From positions 1-9,478 of the forward strand of contig PMDT01000058.1 of NCBI GenBank assembly GCA_003154555.1: DNA of 9,478 nt. Direction: 5' to 3'. The translations under genes were made by a program, and so were the position numbers. Below are positions 6,568 to 9,478 of this stretch, piece by piece (the first letter of the stretch is position 1; each line of letters begins with the position of its first letter). This stretch comes from Spirochaetaceae bacterium. Its GTDB lineage: Bacteria > Spirochaetota > Spirochaetia > SZUA-6 > Fen-1364. The notes beneath the pieces were generated by a model, which saw nothing but the letters and a program-made list of their open reading frames with translations, was not told the DNA's origin and did not search any database.

Positions 6568-6583
6568 CCGCGGCTCTCCGCGG
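6568..6583. promoter_or_regulatory. Perfect inverted repeat in the PadR leader; possible operator
   Basis: CCGCGG-CTCT-CCGCGG gives a 6-base all-GC stem with a 4-base loop, about ten bases after the expected transcription start and 25 bases before the PadR ATG. It could be the autoregulatory operator or an RNA hairpin in the leader. It does not resemble the AT-rich ATGT-N8-ACAT site known for some PadR proteins, so the operator role is only a guess. Confidence 0.4.
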
Positions 6584-6599
6584 ACACCCGCCTTGACCA

Positions 6600-6629
6600 A
6601 TTGTAGTAATGGCCGGCGGAACCTGTCAA
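6600..6629 (-). promoter_or_regulatory. Strong sigma70-type promoter of the padR operon
   Basis: On the minus strand, TTGACA (6629-6624; 6/6) and TACAAT (6605-6600; 5/6) are separated by 18 bases. This is the best housekeeping promoter in the window. The expected start is near 6593, giving a leader of about 50 bases that contains the inverted repeat and the AAGGGG ribosome site. It lies immediately after the stop codon of the FecR-domain gene, so the operon need not depend on read-through. Confidence 0.75.
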
Positions 6630-6654
6630 GCGAGCGGGATCGTGCCGCCGTGCC

Positions 6655-8286
6655 TCAATTCGTCCGGGCGGTTGCGCAGGTGACACGCTCGGCGAATGTG
6701 GTCGCAAAGCTGCTCTGGGCCCGGTAGGTGTTCAGAATGATCTTTGCCGGTCTGCCCGCACGCTGAGTAAGGCCCGGGGCCGTCGCGGCTGCGATCTGGG
6801 CGCCATCGAGATACCAGACCAGCTTTCCGCTCGCCGGCTCCAGATCAACGCGAAGGTCGTATGCGCGGCCCAGGGAGAGGTCCCCTTCATAATTGAAATC
6901 GAAATCGTCCTTGTTGCCGTCTTTCCCGGAGAAGCCAGCACGGCAGAGGATGAAGAGGCGTTGTATCTGCCAGATCAGATCTTCCTCGATCCAATACTGG
7001 CCGTTTTCCTCTTCGGAACGGAGGTTGATCGCGATGTGGGCGAAGGGACCCTCGGCGCCTTCCGCGAAGCCAAGACGCGCGCCGATTGAGCGGATGTTTG
7101 CGAATGTCGCACCGCCGGGCAGCGCTGCCACGAGATCGAGTTCCCCCTCTTCCCGGGACGGGGAGCTCTGCTCGAAACTGAGCTTTTCCGGCTGGAAGCT
7201 GGCAACGACGAGATTCTGATTCCCTTCTTTTGACCAGGCAGCCTCGACGAGCGCGATATCGACAGGGCGATTCGCCTGCGCCGACAACCGGGAAGAGGTC
7301 GAGGGGACGACAGACGCGGCCGGAGCAGGAGGACTCGAAGGGGAGGTGGTCGGCGCGGGGATCGGTGCCGGAGCGGAAGGGAGGGCGTGCGTTCCGCCGG
7401 GGGCGGCCATTGTGTCCAGCTCCTTGAAATCCTTCAGCGTGACGGAATCCGCCGGTTTCACCGCGGCGGAAAGCGTGGAGCTCGCAGTATCGATGCCGGC
7501 GAGCGCTGCCCGGATGGAGGGAGACAAAAGCAGCGTATCCGTTTGCACGGCCGCCCCCGCCTGCACAATGGCCGCGTCAACGGACGGAGAGAGGGCTGCC
7601 CACGCGCTGTTTTCTTCGTCGAGCGCGTGGGATGAGACTGTCGCCTCATTGCCGGCATCGACAGCCGGCGCCTCGGTCAGGATCGCGCGGTAGACGGCGT
7701 CTGCCGCTGTGCTGCCGCCGAGTGCGACGGGATCGAGCGTCCGGGGAAGAACGGCAACCTCGCCGGATCGCACGGCAAGGCGCAGCGGGCCGTCTTTGCC
7801 AAAGCTCACGAGGAACTCGGTGCCGCGCACGCCCAGGACCGAGTAGCGCGTGGTCACCGCGAAGCGGTCCGTCGCTGCAAGCCGGGAAACCTTGGCGGCC
7901 ACCGCTCCTTCGACGAGACTCACGATGCCGATTCGGCGCCCTTCACCCAGGTCGAAACGCGAGAGCTCGAGCACGGTGAGAGGCATGAGACGGATGACGC
8001 CAAGCGTGCCCAGCGCGATATCGCAGTGCGATTCAGCAGCCGTGGCGACCCGGGAGGAGAGGGGGACCGGGCAGCCGATCTCGGCGGGCTTCGCGTCTGT
8101 CCCCGTCGAAATCGTGGCGCTCCCCTCGAGGAATGAGACGCAGGCGGAGGAGGGAGCACCCGCGGCAGCGACCGGAGAAGGATTCGCCGAGGTCGGCGGA
8201 GCGGCGGGGCTTTCGTGCCGGGTGCAAGTGGCGAAAAGAAAGCTGACGGCCAGCAACGAGATGAGAACGCTTTTCTTGCCGGGCAT
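6655..8286 (-). CDS. FecR-domain lipoprotein with C-terminal LamG-like domain
   Basis: A 543-residue exported protein. Residues 5-21 are a signal ending in FATC, with Cys21 as the probable lipidation site; Thr at -1 is unusual and fits only a relaxed lipobox. Residues about 74-180 are a FecR domain: VPLSSRVATAAESHCDIAL, then LVEGAVAAKV and the characteristic YSVLGVRGTEFLV, followed by VRSGEVAVL. Residues 297-335 are a Pro/Ser/Ala-rich linker. Residues about 340-540 look like a beta-sandwich of the LamG/concanavalin type (YDLRVDLEPASGKLVWYLDG). No anti-sigma cytoplasmic part or TonB-linked partner is present, so this is not a classical FecR regulator; it resembles the free-standing FecR lipoproteins common in spirochaetes, whose role is unclear. 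The ATG at 8286 lacks a Shine-Dalgarno site and sits 11 bases from a -10-like element. The stop is 26 bases before the padR -35. Confidence 0.85.
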   Translation of the reverse strand: MPGKKSVLISLLAVSFLFATCTRHESPAAPPTSANPSPVAAAGAPSSACVSFLEGSATISTGTDAKPAEIGCPVPLSSRVATAAESHCDIALGTLGVIRLMPLTVLELSRFDLGEGRRIGIVSLVEGAVAAKVSRLAATDRFAVTTRYSVLGVRGTEFLVSFGKDGPLRLAVRSGEVAVLPRTLDPVALGGSTAADAVYRAILTEAPAVDAGNEATVSSHALDEENSAWAALSPSVDAAIVQAGAAVQTDTLLLSPSIRAALAGIDTASSTLSAAVKPADSVTLKDFKELDTMAAPGGTHALPSAPAPIPAPTTSPSSPPAPAASVVPSTSSRLSAQANRPVDIALVEAAWSKEGNQNLVVASFQPEKLSFEQSSPSREEGELDLVAALPGGATFANIRSIGARLGFAEGAEGPFAHIAINLRSEEENGQYWIEEDLIWQIQRLFILCRAGFSGKDGNKDDFDFNYEGDLSLGRAYDLRVDLEPASGKLVWYLDGAQIAAATAPGLTQRAGRPAKIILNTYRAQSSFATTFAERVTCATARTN

Positions 8287-8297
8287 TGGTGCTTTCG

Positions 8298-8326
8298 AGG
8301 GTAGGCGCTCGCGTAATGGCTGTCAA
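8298..8326 (-). promoter_or_regulatory. Candidate promoter of the FecR-domain gene
   Basis: On the minus strand, TTGACA (8326-8321; 6/6) and TACCCT (8303-8298; 3/6) are separated by 17 bases. The predicted start, near 8291, leaves a leader of about five bases before the ATG at 8286. It lies in the 68-base gap to the divergent plus-strand gene. Confidence 0.5.
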
Positions 8327-8354
8327 TATTCCGCATTGCCTCACGACGCGGGTG

Positions 8355-8864
8355 ATGAAGATCGTATATACTGGCAGGGTGAAGCCGAAAAAGACGGACT
8401 CGCGGCGGACCAGGGTGGAGAAGGAGTTGCGCGACGCGGTCAGGGAGATCGACGAGCAAGGGCTGCTCTTCCTGCTCCGTCAAGCCCAGGTCCTCATCCA
8501 CAACGCGCGCGTGGAGCATATCAATGCGCAGACGGAAAGGAGCGCACCGGCAGGAAAAGCGGGCCGCGCGAAGTCCGCCAGGGCGCAAAAACCCGTGTCC
8601 ATCGAGGATGCCAAGGATGGAAAGACCATCTTCCTCAACCTCGGAAAGGCGCGCAAGGTCCTCACACCGGAAGAGATGAAGAGAATCGTGCGCATCTGCT
8701 ACGCGGCAGAGACAAAAAGCGAAGCGCTCCGCCAGCTTTTTACCGTGCTCGCCCGGGAACGAAAGGACATCCTGGCTGACGCGATGATCGGGAATCCCGA
8801 CAATCCGCTCCTGGAAGAGCTGTTCCGCGTCGTGCGCACCACCTATCGCTCGAAGGAAAGGTGA
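8355..8864 (+). CDS. Small helical cytoplasmic protein of unknown function
   Basis: I do not recognise this 169-residue protein. It has no signal or membrane segment and is rich in Lys, Arg and Glu. Residues about 14-55 predict a long helix (RRTRVEKELRDAVREIDEQG, then LLFLLRQAQVLIHNARVEH). A basic Ala/Gly/Lys linker follows (about 60-76). Then comes a compact helical region with the most conserved-looking stretch, DGKTIFLNLGKARKVLTPEE, and a VRICYAAETKSEALRQL helix. Nucleic-acid or protein binding is possible from its composition, but nothing proves it. The ATG at 8355 has only a poor ribosome site; a GTG at 8379 (161 residues) lies six bases after a TATACT and could be a leaderless start. 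The gap to the phosphoribosyltransferase gene downstream is 52 bases, so the two are probably one transcription unit, which suggests a shared role. Confidence 0.75.
   Translation: MKIVYTGRVKPKKTDSRRTRVEKELRDAVREIDEQGLLFLLRQAQVLIHNARVEHINAQTERSAPAGKAGRAKSARAQKPVSIEDAKDGKTIFLNLGKARKVLTPEEMKRIVRICYAAETKSEALRQLFTVLARERKDILADAMIGNPDNPLLEELFRVVRTTYRSKER
8367..8372 (+). promoter_or_regulatory. Possible -10 element of the small helical protein gene
   Basis: TATACT (5/6 to TATAAT) stands out in GC-rich surroundings. It lies six bases before an in-frame GTG at 8379. I see no good -35 at 16-18 bases upstream, so it would need an activator or be a -10-only element. If the ATG at 8355 is the true start, this is coding sequence. 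Confidence 0.25.
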
Positions 8865-8916
8865 CGCAGCACCGCGCTTGCATCGGGTGAGCTTTCCTTC
8901 TATCGTGAATGCCATC

Positions 8917-9462
8917 GTGACCAGCACGGACGCGGCGGGAAAGTATTTCCTCTCCTACGAGCATATCCATCTAAGCGTGCGTACGCTCGCCTTCAAAATT
9001 GCGGCGTCGGGTTTCGATCCGGACCTGATCGTGGCAATCGGCACGGGCGGGTTCATCCCGGCGCGCATCCTGAAGACCTACCTCAAGAAGCCCATTTTCA
9101 CAGTGGGAATCTCCTACTACGGACCCGACAATGTGCCCGCGAAAAGCCCGCGCACGATACAGTGGATCGACGAGGTCGAGAAAAAGCTTGCGGGCAAGAG
9201 CGTGCTCCTCGTCGACGAAGTGGACGATTCCCGCGTGACGCTCGAATACTGCCTGCGGGAGTTGCTCCTGCACCGACCCGCGGAGATCGCGGTGGCGGTG
9301 CTGCACAACAAGAAGAAAGAGAAGAAGGGCAGGATCCCTGCCGAGGTTCACCGCTACTTTGCCGGTGAAGAGCTCGACGACAAGTGGATCTGCTACCCCT
9401 GGGATGCGACGGATATCACGGAGCATGAAAGGATCTCCCGCTCGGGCGTCGTCAGGTCCTGA
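8917..9462 (+). CDS. Purine phosphoribosyltransferase, HPT1/XPT1-like
   Basis: A 181-residue type I phosphoribosyltransferase that joins a purine base to PRPP for salvage. The PRPP-binding motif is VLLVDEVDDSRVTL (about 105-118), the form seen in the fungal HPT1 and XPT1 enzymes (VDEVDDTRTTL) rather than the DDxxxTG of common bacterial Hpt. Other blocks I recall from the fungal enzymes are also present in order: YFLSYEHIH near the N-terminus, IVAIGTGGFIPARIL, IQWID, VLHNKKKEKK, and DKWICYPWDATDI near the C-terminus. This similarity is from memory, not an alignment. Whether hypoxanthine, guanine or xanthine is preferred cannot be read from the sequence. The start is uncertain: GTG 8917 places the protein start as in the fungal family, but TTG 8878, GTG 8887 and GTG 8905 are in frame, and none has a clear ribosome site. 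It follows the small helical protein gene by 52 bases. Confidence 0.85.
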   Translation: MTSTDAAGKYFLSYEHIHLSVRTLAFKIAASGFDPDLIVAIGTGGFIPARILKTYLKKPIFTVGISYYGPDNVPAKSPRTIQWIDEVEKKLAGKSVLLVDEVDDSRVTLEYCLRELLLHRPAEIAVAVLHNKKKEKKGRIPAEVHRYFAGEELDDKWICYPWDATDITEHERISRSGVVRS

Positions 9463-9478
9463 GCCTTCCCGGGAGTGA
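9463..9478. other. Right-edge remnant without a gene
   Basis: Sixteen bases follow the phosphoribosyltransferase stop. They contain CCCGGG but are too few to tell whether a terminator begins here. Confidence 0.5.

Noticed and set aside
5674..6606. Plus-strand open frame opposite padR and the membrane protein gene
   Set aside because: It mirrors two well-supported genes on the minus strand and has no recognisable motif or start signal.
6606..6654. Possible terminator after the FecR-domain gene (GGCGG and CCGCC arms)
   Set aside because: The arms are far apart, the loop would span the padR -35, and there is no T-run.
7260..7420. Repetitive Pro/Ser/Ala-coding stretch as a DNA repeat
   Set aside because: It is a low-complexity protein linker without regular repeat units at the DNA level.
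8878..8906. Promoter-like TTGCAT-N17-TATCGT before the phosphoribosyltransferase
   Set aside because: Spacing is right, but the hexamers match only 3/6 and 4/6, and the gene is well placed to be read from the upstream gene's transcript.
7920..8927. Minus-strand open frame running through the FecR gene start and both divergent sides
   Set aside because: It is out of frame with the FecR protein and antisense to the small helical protein; its composition is that of a shadow frame.

Overview
This is a GC-rich, tightly packed bacterial chromosomal segment. It holds nine protein-coding genes, one of them cut by the left edge. I see no tRNA, rRNA, CRISPR array, insertion sequence or phage gene. Two predicted lipoproteins with loose lipoboxes, a FecR-domain lipoprotein, a TPR lipoprotein and a two-gene form of PurH together suggest a spirochaete or a similar diderm lineage. 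That assignment is an inference; no marker gene in the window fixes it.

Layout. At 1-997 (minus strand) lies a purine biosynthesis pair: IMP cyclohydrolase followed by AICAR transformylase, the two halves of PurH encoded as separate genes with a TGATG overlap. Just upstream on the same strand, 1085-2509, is a TPR lipoprotein. It diverges from an unrecognised membrane-anchored 611-residue protein at 2575-4410 (plus). The two genes are separated by 65 bases holding back-to-back promoter-like elements. The 611-residue gene converges on a PlsC-like acyltransferase (4407-5123, minus), and both TAG stops share one CTAG. Upstream, 5203-6543 (minus) is a PadR repressor followed by a seven-helix membrane protein with a permease-prefix-like N-terminus, driven by the best sigma70-type promoter in the window. 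Then comes a FecR-domain lipoprotein (6655-8286, minus). It diverges from a plus-strand pair: an unrecognised small helical protein (8355-8864) and a purine phosphoribosyltransferase that strongly resembles the fungal HPT1/XPT1 type (8917-9462).

How the genes may work together. The two ends both concern purine nucleotides: de novo completion of IMP at the left and base salvage at the right. They are not in one operon. The middle is mainly cell envelope: lipoproteins, a periplasmic protein, a phospholipid acyltransferase and a PadR-controlled membrane protein.

Several start regions carry a TTGnnn-N17/18-TAnnnn element. In three of them the -10 lies only 9-11 bases from the start codon with no convincing Shine-Dalgarno site, which hints at leaderless or ultra-short-leader transcripts. 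No strong intrinsic terminator was found between genes. I did not find a clear new defence or mobile system. The best novelty candidates are the 611-residue protein, the HPT1-like phosphoribosyltransferase with its unknown partner, and the split purH with a possible ATC start.
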